Shown: one piece after another, positions 41,979 through 50,246 of the stretch
Numbering within the stretch: position 1 is the stretch's first letter
Layout: every line of letters begins with the position of its first letter
Assembly: GCA_004554585.1 (NCBI GenBank)
Contig: SFLH01000010.1
Coordinates: forward strand, 1-64,000
Direction: 5' to 3'
DNA length: 64,000 nt
From: Clostridiales bacterium
GTDB taxonomy: Bacteria; Bacillota; Clostridia; Oscillospirales; Oscillospiraceae
Notes under the pieces: model-generated
The model's database searches: none
Told to the model about the DNA's origin: nothing
Seen by the model: only the letters and a program-made list of their open reading frames with translations
Translations under genes and position numbers: made by a program

Positions 41979-43064
41979 TTGGATCTCAAACAGATTACCC
42001 ATGCGGAAAATGTCCGCCTGTCCGACGACGGCCGGGCGGTGCGCATTTTGGACCAGAGCCTCCTGCCCAACCAGACGGTCTACCTGGAACTGTCCCGGGC
42101 AGAGGACCTCTACGAGGCCATTGCCTCCCTGCGGGTGCGGGGGGCGCCGGCCATCGGCATTTTCGCCGGCTACGCGCTGTATGTTCTGGCGCTGCAGAGC
42201 CAGGCCGACCAATATGGTCCCTTTGTCGAGGAGTGCCGGAAATATCGGGACTATCTCAACAGCTCCCGTCCCACCGCCGTGAACCTGCGGCACATGCTGG
42301 ACCGGGTGCTGGCCGTGGCCGAGTCCATGCCCTGCGCCGACGTGGCCTCCATCCAGGAGGCCATGGGCCAGGCCGCCCGAGCCATCCACCAAGAGGACAT
42401 CGCCATGTGCGCCGCCATCTCCGAATACGGCCTGTCCCTGGTCAAGGAGGGCGACGGCATCCTCACCCACTGCAACGCCGGTCCCCTGGCCACCTCCCGC
42501 TACGGCACCGGCTTGGGGCCCCTCTTCCTAGCCAAGGAGCGAGGAATCACCCTGCACGCCTGGTGCGACGAGACCCGTCCCCTGCTGCAGGGAGCCCGGC
42601 TGACCGCCTATGAGCTCCAGCGGGCAGGGATCGACTGTACCCTCATCTGCGACAACATGGCCAGCCTGGTGATGAAGGAAGGGAAGATCAACGCCTGCTT
42701 CGTGGGCTGTGACCGGGTGGCCCGCAACGGGGACACCGCCAACAAGATTGGCACCTCCGGGGTGGCCATTCTGGCCAAGCACTACGGCATCCCCTTCTAC
42801 GTGCTGGGGCCCTCCTCCACCATTGACTTTACCTGTCCCGACGGGGACCACATCCCCATTGAGCTGCGGGACGGAAGTGAGATCAAGGAGAAGTTCTTTG
42901 CCCAGCCCTCCTCCCTGCCGGAGGTCAAGTGCTACAACCCCGCCTTCGACGTCACCGACCACAGCCTCATCACCGCCATCGTTACCGAAAAGGGAATTTG
43001 CTATCCCCCCTTCGAGGAGAGCTTTGCCAAGGCCTTTGGCCGGGGCGGGGGGGCCGTGCGATGA
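41979..43064 (+). CDS. mtnA: 5-methylthioribose-1-phosphate isomerase (TTG start)
   Basis: A 361-residue isomerase that converts methylthioribose-1-phosphate (and related 5-deoxyribose-1-phosphate) to the ribulose form. Family marks: RGAPAIG (residues 55-61), THCNAGPLATSRYGT with the catalytic Cys, and GCDRVARNGDTANKIGT with the catalytic Asp. Start is TTG 41979, nine bases after AAAGGAAG; no ATG is suitably placed. It overlaps the next gene by ATGA, so the two are translationally coupled. Confidence 0.93.
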   Translation: MDLKQITHAENVRLSDDGRAVRILDQSLLPNQTVYLELSRAEDLYEAIASLRVRGAPAIGIFAGYALYVLALQSQADQYGPFVEECRKYRDYLNSSRPTAVNLRHMLDRVLAVAESMPCADVASIQEAMGQAARAIHQEDIAMCAAISEYGLSLVKEGDGILTHCNAGPLATSRYGTGLGPLFLAKERGITLHAWCDETRPLLQGARLTAYELQRAGIDCTLICDNMASLVMKEGKINACFVGCDRVARNGDTANKIGTSGVAILAKHYGIPFYVLGPSSTIDFTCPDGDHIPIELRDGSEIKEKFFAQPSSLPEVKCYNPAFDVTDHSLITAIVTEKGICYPPFEESFAKAFGRGGGAVR

Positions 43065-43711
43065 CCTATCCCACCGACGCCCAGGCCAAGGCGGCCATTC
43101 TGGAGGCCGGGCGGAAGATCTACCAGCGGGGTCTGGTGGCCGCCAACGACGGCAATCTCTCCGTCCGTGTGGGGGAAAACGCCCTCTGGGTCACCCCCAC
43201 CGGCGTGTCCAAGGGGGCCATGACCGAGGAAATGCTGGTGAAGCTGGACTTGGACGGCAACGTGCTGGAGGGCACCCGCAAGCCATCCAGTGAGACGAAG
43301 ATGCACCTACGCATTTACCACGAGGACCCCCTGATCCGGGCTGTGGTCCACGCCCATCCCCCCATCGCCACCGCTTTTGCCGCGGCGGGCATCCCCCTGG
43401 ACCGGCCGGTCCTCCAGGAGGCCGTGGTCCAGCTGGGCACGGTCCCCGTGGCCCCCTTCGCCCTGCCTGGGTCCCAGGGGGTGGCCGACAGCGTGGCACC
43501 CTACTGCCGCCAGTACCGGGCGCTGCTGCTGGAATACCACGGGGCGGTGACCTGGGGGGACACCATGGAGCAGGCCCATTACCGCCTGGAGTGCCTGGAG
43601 CAGCTGGCCGCCGTCACCCTGCACCTGCGCACCTTGGGCTGTGACCGGGTGATGCCCGAGGCCCTGGTCCGGGACTTAGAGGGCCTGCGGCCCGCGTGGG
43701 GCATCCGCTGA
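43061..43711 (+). CDS. Class II aldolase/adducin family protein (DHAP-shunt aldolase candidate)
   Basis: A 216-residue zinc-dependent aldolase. Family marks: NDGNLSVRV, TPTGVSKGAM, SSETKMHLRIY, the metal-binding VHAHPP and a later His in LLEYHGAVTWG. It resembles L-fuculose-phosphate aldolase and Ald2. The ATGA overlap with mtnA suggests it cleaves the isomerase product (5-(methylthio)- or 5-deoxyribulose-1-phosphate) into DHAP and an aldehyde. Without mtnB/C/D nearby, this shunt reading is preferred over classical methionine salvage. MtnB dehydratase remains an alternative. Confidence 0.85.
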   Translation: MTYPTDAQAKAAILEAGRKIYQRGLVAANDGNLSVRVGENALWVTPTGVSKGAMTEEMLVKLDLDGNVLEGTRKPSSETKMHLRIYHEDPLIRAVVHAHPPIATAFAAAGIPLDRPVLQEAVVQLGTVPVAPFALPGSQGVADSVAPYCRQYRALLLEYHGAVTWGDTMEQAHYRLECLEQLAAVTLHLRTLGCDRVMPEALVRDLEGLRPAWGIR

Positions 43712-43745
43712 CCCCCGCCAAAAACACCTCACTCATTCCAAATGC

Positions 43746-43796
43746 AGAAAAGCAGCCGCGGCGAAGTTCGCCGCGGCTGCTTCCATTTTAAAAATC
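43746..43796. terminator. Bidirectional terminator between the aldolase and PBP genes
   Basis: A 14-bp perfect stem (43752-43765 / 43767-43780) with A/T tracts on both sides; it serves the two convergent operons. Confidence 0.82.
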
Positions 43797-43805
43797 TGTC
43801 GCTTC

Positions 43806-45137
43806 TCAGCCGGCGGTGGCCAGGGAGAGAATCTTGGCCGCGATGGAACCGGCCACCTGGGCGCCGGAGCCGCCGTTCTCCACCAGGACCACGAAGGCCA
43901 GGGGGTTGTCCGCATCGTCCACGAACCCAGCAAACCAGGAGTGGGGCTGCTGGCCGCCGCCCACCTCGGCGGTGCCCGACTTGGCGCACACCGCCAGGTC
44001 GCCGAACTGGCTCTGGCCATACTGGCTGACCACGTTGTTGCGCATCATCTCTTTCAGGCGCTGGCAGGTGTCGGCGTCGTAGATTTTATAGGTATCCGTC
44101 CCGTCGGGGAAGGCCGCCGGAATGGACGTGCCGCTGATGGTCTCCTTTTCCACCAGCTTGGGCACCACAGCCTCGCCGCCGTTGGCGATGCCACCGATGA
44201 AGGCCAGCATGTTGCAGGGGTTGACCAGGTCCTTATCCTGGCCCACGCCGGACCAGCCCAGGTAGGCCGAGCCGTCGGGTTCGGCCACAAAGCTGCCCTT
44301 GGCCGTCTGGATGTCACACACCTTCAGGGAGTCCAGCAGGCCGGCCTGCTCCATATACTTGCCCAGGGTCTTGCCCCCCAGCTCCATGGCCAGGGTGGCG
44401 TAGGCTCCGTTGCAGGAGGTGGCCAGGCACTGGTTGATGTCCATGTCCTGGCCATGGGCATAGGGGCAGGTGATGGTGTCCCCGTCCACCTCCAGGCTGC
44501 CGGTGCAGGTATAGCGGAAGTCGTCCAGGTCCTTCTTCTCGTTGATGGCCGCCGCCGTGGTCACTAGCTTGAAGACCGAGCCGGGCGGATAGGTGGCCGA
44601 GAAGAACCGGTTAAGGTAAACCCCCTCATAGTTAGGATTGTCGTTGATGTCCGAGGGGGGATTGTTGGGGTCATACGAGGGGGAGCTGACCAGGCAGAGG
44701 ACATCTCCGGTGGTATAGTTGTACACCGCCACCACGCCCTTGTGGCCGTTGAGGGCCGAATAGGCGGCCTCGTTGAGGGAGGCGTCCACGGTCAAGGTCA
44801 CGTCGTGGCTGCCCAGGGAGGTGCCGGTGACGAAGTTGTACCCCGTCAGCCGGCTGGCCAGCACCGAGCGCAGGGAGGTGCCGAAGTTCTCGTCTCCCAC
44901 CAGGTGGAGGGTGGCAATGCGGGTGGCGCTGCTGTCGGCATAGGTCTTGGTCTGGCCGTCATAGAGAAGGGTGCCGTCCTTGTCGTAGATGGCCCCGGAC
45001 TCATAGTAGCGGGTGCCAAAGAACCCCACCCAATCGTTGCCGTTTCGCAGCAGCTGGAAGCAGAAGAACAGAACTCCCACCGCCAGAACACCGGCCAGAA
45101 TGAGGGCAATCATGGTCCGTCGTCTCAGTCGTTTCAT
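43806..45137 (-). CDS. Class B penicillin-binding protein (transpeptidase)
   Basis: A 443-residue membrane-anchored transpeptidase that cross-links peptidoglycan. One N-terminal membrane anchor (about 8-28), a short pedestal, then the transpeptidase domain with SxxK in YPPGSVFKLV, SxN in ATSCNGAY and KTG-type CAKSGTAEVG. It is short for a bPBP and resembles the actinobacterial PbpA group. The start overlaps the end of the SEDS gene by four bases, a SEDS-PBP pair expected to act as one polymerase/cross-linker complex. Confidence 0.92.
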   Translation of the reverse strand: MKRLRRRTMIALILAGVLAVGVLFFCFQLLRNGNDWVGFFGTRYYESGAIYDKDGTLLYDGQTKTYADSSATRIATLHLVGDENFGTSLRSVLASRLTGYNFVTGTSLGSHDVTLTVDASLNEAAYSALNGHKGVVAVYNYTTGDVLCLVSSPSYDPNNPPSDINDNPNYEGVYLNRFFSATYPPGSVFKLVTTAAAINEKKDLDDFRYTCTGSLEVDGDTITCPYAHGQDMDINQCLATSCNGAYATLAMELGGKTLGKYMEQAGLLDSLKVCDIQTAKGSFVAEPDGSAYLGWSGVGQDKDLVNPCNMLAFIGGIANGGEAVVPKLVEKETISGTSIPAAFPDGTDTYKIYDADTCQRLKEMMRNNVVSQYGQSQFGDLAVCAKSGTAEVGGGQQPHSWFAGFVDDADNPLAFVVLVENGGSGAQVAGSIAAKILSLATAG

Positions 45138-47254
45138 TTCCGCTCCCTCCTTCCGCTTTGCCGCTCGGTTCCGCCGCGGGGGCTGTAGGATCTGCCGCGG
45201 GAGGGGGACTCCTCCTCAGGCCAAAGGGGGCCGTCGATCAGGTCGTTCCAGTTGCCCGGGTCCGGCGGGACGGGGCTGGTCCAGTCCCGCTCGTCCTCGT
45301 AGCCGTCGTAGCCCCCGGGGCCATCATACCGGTCGTACTCGTCGTAGTACCCGTCGTCATAGTCGTCGTAATCGTCGTAATTGTCGTAATCGTCCTCGTA
45401 ATCCTCGTCATACCAGCCGCTGTACCGGTCGTCGTACATGCGGTCGGAGTCCGGGGGAATCCAGCCACGGATACGCTTGGGCAGCTTCAAGGTGAAGCTG
45501 GCGTTTGGTCGGGTATCCGCCGCCTTGAGGAAGGCCAGCAGGCCCCAGCAGGAGATCATACTGGACCCGCCGATGGACACAAAGGGGAAGGTCACGCCGG
45601 TCAGGGGGAGGATGTCCACCGCCCCCAGCACGTTCAGGGTGGCCTGGAAGACCAGCATGGCTGCCGCGGAGTTGGCGGCGATGACGTAATAGCTGGACCG
45701 GGCGGTGGCGGCACACCGGCTGGCGTAGGCCACCAGCACCAGCAGGATGAAGACGGTGCACAAGGCCAGGATAAGACCGAACTGCTCGCTGATGACGCCG
45801 AAGACCAGGTCGGTGTTGGCCGCGCCGATGTTTTTCAGAAAACTCTCCTCGCCGGTGCCCTTGCCGAACAGGCCCCCGCTGGCGATGGCGGACATGGTGC
45901 GGGTCTGCTGGAAGCCGCCGGAGTCCGTGGCGTGCTCCCACACATGGCGCCAGGCGCCGAAGCGGTTGGCGATGTATGGCTTAAACTGGAGGATCATCCA
46001 GCCGCCAGCCCCCGCCGCCGTGGCCATGAGGGCCAGAAAGCCAATGTCCCCCGAGCGCAGGAAGGCGATGACCAGCAGGGCCACAAAGAAGATCAGGGCC
46101 GTGCCGAAGTCACTCATCAGGGCCAGACAGCCCATGCAGAAGCCGCAGAAGAGGACCGTGAAGATTAAATTTCGCCGGGCAAAGAGCCGGTCCAGAGTGG
46201 CGGCACCGGTGAAGATGAAGGCGATCTTCACAAATTCCGAGGGCTGAAAGCCGATGGGGCCCAGGGAGATCCAGTTCTTGGCCCCGAAAACCCGGGAGCC
46301 GAAGACCACGTTGAAGATCAGCAGCAGGCAGGTAAAGACGGCGATGGGCCAGCGCAGAGAGACCGTGGACTTCAGGTCCCGCAGCAGCAGGCTGAGCACC
46401 AGGAAAAGGGCGATGCCCACGATGACGCAGATGGTCTGAGTGAGCAGGGCCTCCGGGGAGTAGGCCGCTGTGACGGCAAAGGAGATGGTGCACAGGAAAA
46501 AGGCGATGGTCTCGGCCTCAAAGGCGGTGCGCTTGAGGCTGCGGTAGAGGGCATAGGTCCCCCACATGGCCGCCATGAGGATGCCAAAGGCCACGCCGAT
46601 CATGGCCACCTGGGGCACTTCCCGGTCAGGCAGGCACTGCACGGCCATCATGATCTGAAACACCGTCAGCCAGCCCAGGGTTTTGCCTGGGCTCAGAGGC
46701 CGCTCGGCCACTCCCGAGCGCATGGCCTGCTCCCGCTCCTCCTCCTCGCTAATGGCGTAGAAGCCCAGGCCAACGCCCCCCAGGTCGATCACGTCCCCGG
46801 TTTTGATGGGGACGGTGTGGGTGACTTTTTTCCCGTTGAGCCGGGTGCCGTTTTTGGTCTGCAGGGGCTGCAGCTTCCAGTTTCCCTTGTCGTCCCGCAG
46901 CAGGGCTGCGTGGCTGCGGGAAACGGTGGGGAAGTCCAGGCTCACGTCTGCCCAGCGGCCCCGGCCGATGGCGTTTTCCCAGTGGTACAGGTCCAGCCGG
47001 GTGCCGTCCCCCAGGGATAGCCAGCCCCACACTTCCTTGCCCGGCCGGTCCCGGAACAAAGACATGACGCAGCGCGCGATGATCAGAATGGCCACGATCA
47101 CCGCCAACACCCGCAGCACGCCGCAGGCCACCGGCAGGATCACCTCGATGGCCGCCGCCACCGCTTTTCCGGCATCCGCATTCTCCATAGCAGCGCGGAC
47201 TTGGTCCCCCAGCTGGGAGAAAATCACCCCCAGTCGGGCGATGAGTTCTTCCAT
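45134..47254 (-). CDS. FHA domain fused to a SEDS (FtsW/RodA/SpoVE) glycosyltransferase
   Basis: A 706-residue protein. One N-terminal transmembrane helix (about 38-62), an FHA domain at about 78-165 (GRGRWADVS, SRSHAALL, NGTRLNGKKV, the phosphothreonine-binding loops), then about 200-605 a ten-helix SEDS domain (GPIGFQPSEFVKIAFI; later FVSIGGSSMI). The C-terminal tail (about 625-690) is extremely Asp/Tyr-rich. SEDS proteins polymerise glycan strands. The FHA suggests control by Ser/Thr phosphorylation. ATG 47254 follows AAAGGAGGG. Confidence 0.92.
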   Translation of the reverse strand: MEELIARLGVIFSQLGDQVRAAMENADAGKAVAAAIEVILPVACGVLRVLAVIVAILIIARCVMSLFRDRPGKEVWGWLSLGDGTRLDLYHWENAIGRGRWADVSLDFPTVSRSHAALLRDDKGNWKLQPLQTKNGTRLNGKKVTHTVPIKTGDVIDLGGVGLGFYAISEEEEREQAMRSGVAERPLSPGKTLGWLTVFQIMMAVQCLPDREVPQVAMIGVAFGILMAAMWGTYALYRSLKRTAFEAETIAFFLCTISFAVTAAYSPEALLTQTICVIVGIALFLVLSLLLRDLKSTVSLRWPIAVFTCLLLIFNVVFGSRVFGAKNWISLGPIGFQPSEFVKIAFIFTGAATLDRLFARRNLIFTVLFCGFCMGCLALMSDFGTALIFFVALLVIAFLRSGDIGFLALMATAAGAGGWMILQFKPYIANRFGAWRHVWEHATDSGGFQQTRTMSAIASGGLFGKGTGEESFLKNIGAANTDLVFGVISEQFGLILALCTVFILLVLVAYASRCAATARSSYYVIAANSAAAMLVFQATLNVLGAVDILPLTGVTFPFVSIGGSSMISCWGLLAFLKAADTRPNASFTLKLPKRIRGWIPPDSDRMYDDRYSGWYDEDYEDDYDNYDDYDDYDDGYYDEYDRYDGPGGYDGYEDERDWTSPVPPDPGNWNDLIDGPLWPEEESPSRGRSYSPRGGTERQSGRRERK

Positions 47255-47344
47255 GGGTCCCTCCTTTCTCCGGCCATCAGGCCGGCAGTCAATGGGTCAG
47301 AGCCCGGCAGGGCCGGGCCCGAAGTTTTCCGGTTGGGAATGTTC

Positions 47345-47372
47345 ATTATATCATAATTTGGGGAAAAGACAA
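47345..47372 (-). promoter_or_regulatory. Promoter of the SEDS-PBP operon
   Basis: Minus strand TTGTCT (47367-47372), 16 bp, TATAAT (47345-47350). Confidence 0.55.
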
Positions 47373-47392
47373 GGCGGAGCCCGGTTCCTTCC

Positions 47393-47421
47393 TTGAAACC
47401 CTTGGGAAAATCCTGTATCAT
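47393..47421 (+). promoter_or_regulatory. Promoter of the alcohol dehydrogenase gene
   Basis: TTGAAA (47393-47398), 17 bp, TATCAT (47416-47421). Divergent with the SEDS promoter. Confidence 0.5.
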
Positions 47422-47458
47422 AGAGCCATAGCTCAAAAAACAGAAAGGGAGGTCCCCC

Positions 47459-48514
47459 ATGAAAGCCTTCGCCTACCTCTCCCACGGCCAAGCCGGATGG
47501 ATCGAAAAAGAGAGCCCCGCCCCCACCGGTTTTGACGGGGTCATCCGCCCCTTGTTGGTTTCCCCCTGCACCTCAGACGTACACAACGTGGCCATCGACT
47601 GTCTCGCCCCCCACCGCATCCTGGGCCACGAAGGCTTGGGGGAAATCGTGGCGGTGGGCGACCAAGTGCGGGATTTCCAGGTGGGGGAGATCGTGGTGGT
47701 CCCCCCGGTGACCCCCGACTGGCGCACGATTCCCTCCCAGCTGGGGGCCCACCAGCACTGCGCGGGGCTCATCACCGGCCAGAAGCTCTCCAACAGCGAG
47801 GACGGCCTCATGGCCGAGTACGCCCTCATCCGAGACCTGGACGCCAACGCCGCCCGCATCCCCCCGGGGGTCTCCCGGGAGGCAGCGGTGATGGCCGCGG
47901 ACATGCTCAACACCGGCCTGTACGGGGCCCAGCTGGCCGATGTACAGCCGGGGGACACGGTAGTGGTCATGGGCATCGGCCCGGTGGGCCTGATGGCCAT
48001 TGCCGGGGCGCGCCTGCGGGGAGCCGGCCGGATCATCGCCATCGGCAGCCGCCCGGCCGGCATGGCCCTGGCCCAGGCATACGGCGCCACGGACTTGGTC
48101 AATTATAAGGAAGGAGACGTGGAGCGGCAGGTCTATCAGCTCACCCACAAGCAGGGGGCCGACTGCTGCATCTGCGCCGGCGGCGGCCCGGAGGCCCTGG
48201 GACAGGCGGTGGCCATGGTCCGCTGGGGGGGCACTGTGGGCAACGTCAACTACTTCACCACCTATGGTGACCTGCCCATCAACAACGTCCGCTACGGCTT
48301 TGGCATGGGCAACAAGACCATTCGGGGCGGCGAATGCCCCGGCGGCCGGGCCCGAATGGAAAAGCTGCTGGCCCTCATCCAGTACGACCGGGTGGACCCG
48401 GTTCCCCTCATCACCCACCGCTTCCGAGGGCTGGCCCAGGTGGAGGACGCCTTCCGCCTGATGGCCCAGAAGCCCCCGGAACTGGTGAAAACCATCGTCG
48501 ACCTGTCCCTTTGA
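47459..48514 (+). CDS. Zinc-dependent NADP(H) secondary alcohol dehydrogenase
   Basis: A 351-residue medium-chain dehydrogenase, the same length as the Clostridium beijerinckii and Thermoanaerobacter secondary alcohol dehydrogenases, which it resembles throughout. Catalytic zinc ligands: Cys37 in SPCTSD, His57-Glu58 in GHEGLGE, and the usual later Asp/Glu. The Rossmann motif is GIGPVGLMAI, and GSRP after the second strand plus the following Tyr fits NADP preference. It lacks the four-Cys structural zinc lobe. It would interconvert ketones/aldehydes and alcohols; the real substrate is unknown. AAAGGGAGG precedes the ATG. Confidence 0.88.
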   Translation: MKAFAYLSHGQAGWIEKESPAPTGFDGVIRPLLVSPCTSDVHNVAIDCLAPHRILGHEGLGEIVAVGDQVRDFQVGEIVVVPPVTPDWRTIPSQLGAHQHCAGLITGQKLSNSEDGLMAEYALIRDLDANAARIPPGVSREAAVMAADMLNTGLYGAQLADVQPGDTVVVMGIGPVGLMAIAGARLRGAGRIIAIGSRPAGMALAQAYGATDLVNYKEGDVERQVYQLTHKQGADCCICAGGGPEALGQAVAMVRWGGTVGNVNYFTTYGDLPINNVRYGFGMGNKTIRGGECPGGRARMEKLLALIQYDRVDPVPLITHRFRGLAQVEDAFRLMAQKPPELVKTIVDLSL

Positions 48515-48534
48515 GAAAGAAGGAAATGCATCCC

Positions 48535-49371
48535 ATGGAAAGTCTCTTTCGCTGTCCCCTCTGCGCCCAGCCCCTGGACCGCCAGGACACCCGCTACCTC
48601 TGCCCCCAGGGGCACAGCTTTGACCGGGCGGCGGCGGGGTATGTCCACCTGCTGCCCGCCAACAAGAAGCACGCCAAAGACCCCGGCGACGACAAAGGCA
48701 TGGCCGCCGCACGCACCCGCTTCCTCTCCGGGGATTACTACGCCCCCCTGCGGGACGCCCTGGCTGAGCTGGCCCTCACCTACGCCCCCGACCATCCCAC
48801 TATTTTAGACGCCGGCTGCGGAGAAGGGTACTACAGCGCCGCCCTCTTCCAGCGGTTGGCCCAGGCCGGCAAGGCCCCCCGCATGGCGGGGGTGGACCTG
48901 TCCAAGCACGCCCTGCGCCGGGCGGCTAAGCGGAGCAAGGAGGTAGAGTTCGCTGTGGCCTCGGTGTACGATCTGCCGGTGGCGGATGCCGCGGCGGACC
49001 TGTTGGTCAACTGCTTCTCCCCCCTGGCCTTGGAGGAATTTCTCCGGGTGCTCAGGCCGGGCGGGTATTACTTCTATGTGGTGCCCGGGGCGGAGCACCT
49101 CTGGCAGCTCAAACAGGTGCTCTACGACAACCCCTATCCCAACCAGGAAAAGCTCACCCCTTACCCGGGCCTGACCTACCGGGAGGTCCGCAAGATCGAC
49201 CAGACCATCCGCCTGACGGACCCGCAGGCCATCCAGGACCTTTTCCAGATGACCCCGTATTTTTGGAAAACCCCCAAGGAGGGCGCCGCCCGCCTGGCGG
49301 CCCTGTCCGAGCTGGAGACCACCATCTCCTTCCGCATCCACGTCTTTGCCAAGGAGGCACAGGCGGTCTGA
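48535..49371 (+). CDS. RlmA-like 23S rRNA guanine-N1 methyltransferase
   Basis: A 278-residue SAM enzyme. An N-terminal zinc finger of the RlmA/RlmA(II) type (CPLCAQPL...CPQGHSFD, residues 7-30) is followed by the SAM-binding fold with ILDAGCGEGYYS and NCFSPLALEEFLRVLRPGG. RlmA methylates G745 or G748 of 23S rRNA; some relatives confer tylosin resistance. I chose ATG 48535 over 48526 because the ribosome-binding site AGAAGGAA is better spaced. It follows the alcohol dehydrogenase by 20 bases. Confidence 0.88.
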   Translation: MESLFRCPLCAQPLDRQDTRYLCPQGHSFDRAAAGYVHLLPANKKHAKDPGDDKGMAAARTRFLSGDYYAPLRDALAELALTYAPDHPTILDAGCGEGYYSAALFQRLAQAGKAPRMAGVDLSKHALRRAAKRSKEVEFAVASVYDLPVADAAADLLVNCFSPLALEEFLRVLRPGGYYFYVVPGAEHLWQLKQVLYDNPYPNQEKLTPYPGLTYREVRKIDQTIRLTDPQAIQDLFQMTPYFWKTPKEGAARLAALSELETTISFRIHVFAKEAQAV

Positions 49372-49409
49372 GGCGGGGTGCCGGCAGCTGCTCCCATACA
49401 TGAGAAAGG

Positions 49410-49455
49410 GCCCCCGCGCCGTCTCGTTCCGAGACAGCGCGGGGGCCTTTTTATT
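49410..49455 (+). terminator. Terminator after the RlmA-like gene
   Basis: Stem GCCCCCGCGC plus GTCTCG against CGAGAC plus GCGCGGGGGC, one bulge, then TTTTTATT. It also faces the 3' end of the convergent ABC operon. Confidence 0.88.
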
Positions 49456-49457
49456 CT

Positions 49458-49592
49458 TCAGTCCATGGGGTTTCCGTCCTGATTCCCCCACTCCCGCCGC
49501 TTCTTTTCCTCCCGGTGCCTCCGCAGGCGCCGGTTGCGCAGGGGGACACCCACGCCAAGGAGAAGGACCACCGCCAAAATCGTAAAATCCAT
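49458..49592 (-). CDS. Very small membrane protein at the end of the ABC operon
   Basis: A 44-residue open frame reading MDFTILAVVLLLGVGVPLRN at its start, one transmembrane helix, then a strongly basic tail (RRLRRHREEKKRRE). It begins ten bases after the permease stop with a weak GTGAGG upstream. Size and layout fit a small accessory subunit or leaderless microprotein, but there is no homology evidence. It could be spurious. Confidence 0.45.
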   Translation of the reverse strand: MDFTILAVVLLLGVGVPLRNRRLRRHREEKKRREWGNQDGNPMD

Positions 49593-49601
49593 GGGCGCGC
49601 C

Positions 49602-50246
49602 TCACAGCTGCTTGTGTTCCATCGTCCGCACAGAGCACCAGATAGACACCCCATACATGACCACCACAAGAGCAAGGGCCAGGACGCCCAACAGAACCGG
49701 AGAGCTCCCTGTCACGGCTGCCATGGCGCTGGCCGGCAGGCGCGGGAGCAGAAACAAGGTCACCAGAAAGCCTGCCACAGGGAGATACAGGAACATCCGG
49801 CCTTGGATGGCACCAAACTTGTAATACCCAGGAAGCTGAAACACCGTGTACAAGGAAAACAGAAACAGCCCGCCCACAGCAGCGCCGAGCACATCTCCTC
49901 CCGCCACGGACTCTCCCATGGCCCCCAGCACCAGGGGCTGGGTGAGCAGAGAGACCGCCAGCGCCAGGAGCCCCAGCATCAGAACAAAGAGATAGCGCCC
50001 CAGCACCAGGTCCCGTTTCTTCACCGGCAGGATGCCGTATAACCGCTCCATGTGGTTCTTTTCCGCCACGGCAAAGGGGTAGCCCGTGGTCATGGCCACA
50101 AAGCACATGGCAAAGGAAACGCCTGTAAACAAAGAGCGGTTGACCGCCGCGAAGGCAATGGGGAGCAGCATGGTCAAACAGATCACTTTGAGGTACGGCC
50201 TCACCAAAGCCAGGTCCAATTTGGCCGCCTTCCAGGTGTTACGCAT
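49602..50246 (-). CDS. ABC-2 type transporter permease
   Basis: A 214-residue permease with six hydrophobic helices of the short ABC-2 type (related to DUF3021-like / bacitracin-type half-permeases). The motif NHMERLYGILPVKKRDLVLGRYLF between helices two and three is characteristic. It overlaps the ATPase gene by eight bases and forms its membrane partner. The substrate is unknown. ATG 50246 is internal to a good GGAGGCGG context. Confidence 0.82.
   Translation of the reverse strand: MRNTWKAAKLDLALVRPYLKVICLTMLLPIAFAAVNRSLFTGVSFAMCFVAMTTGYPFAVAEKNHMERLYGILPVKKRDLVLGRYLFVLMLGLLALAVSLLTQPLVLGAMGESVAGGDVLGAAVGGLFLFSLYTVFQLPGYYKFGAIQGRMFLYLPVAGFLVTLFLLPRLPASAMAAVTGSSPVLLGVLALALVVVMYGVSIWCSVRTMEHKQL

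Noticed and set aside
45290..45430. Short-period repeats resembling a microsatellite or CRISPR
   Set aside because: They encode the in-frame Asp/Tyr-rich tail of the SEDS protein; unit size and spacing are not CRISPR-like.
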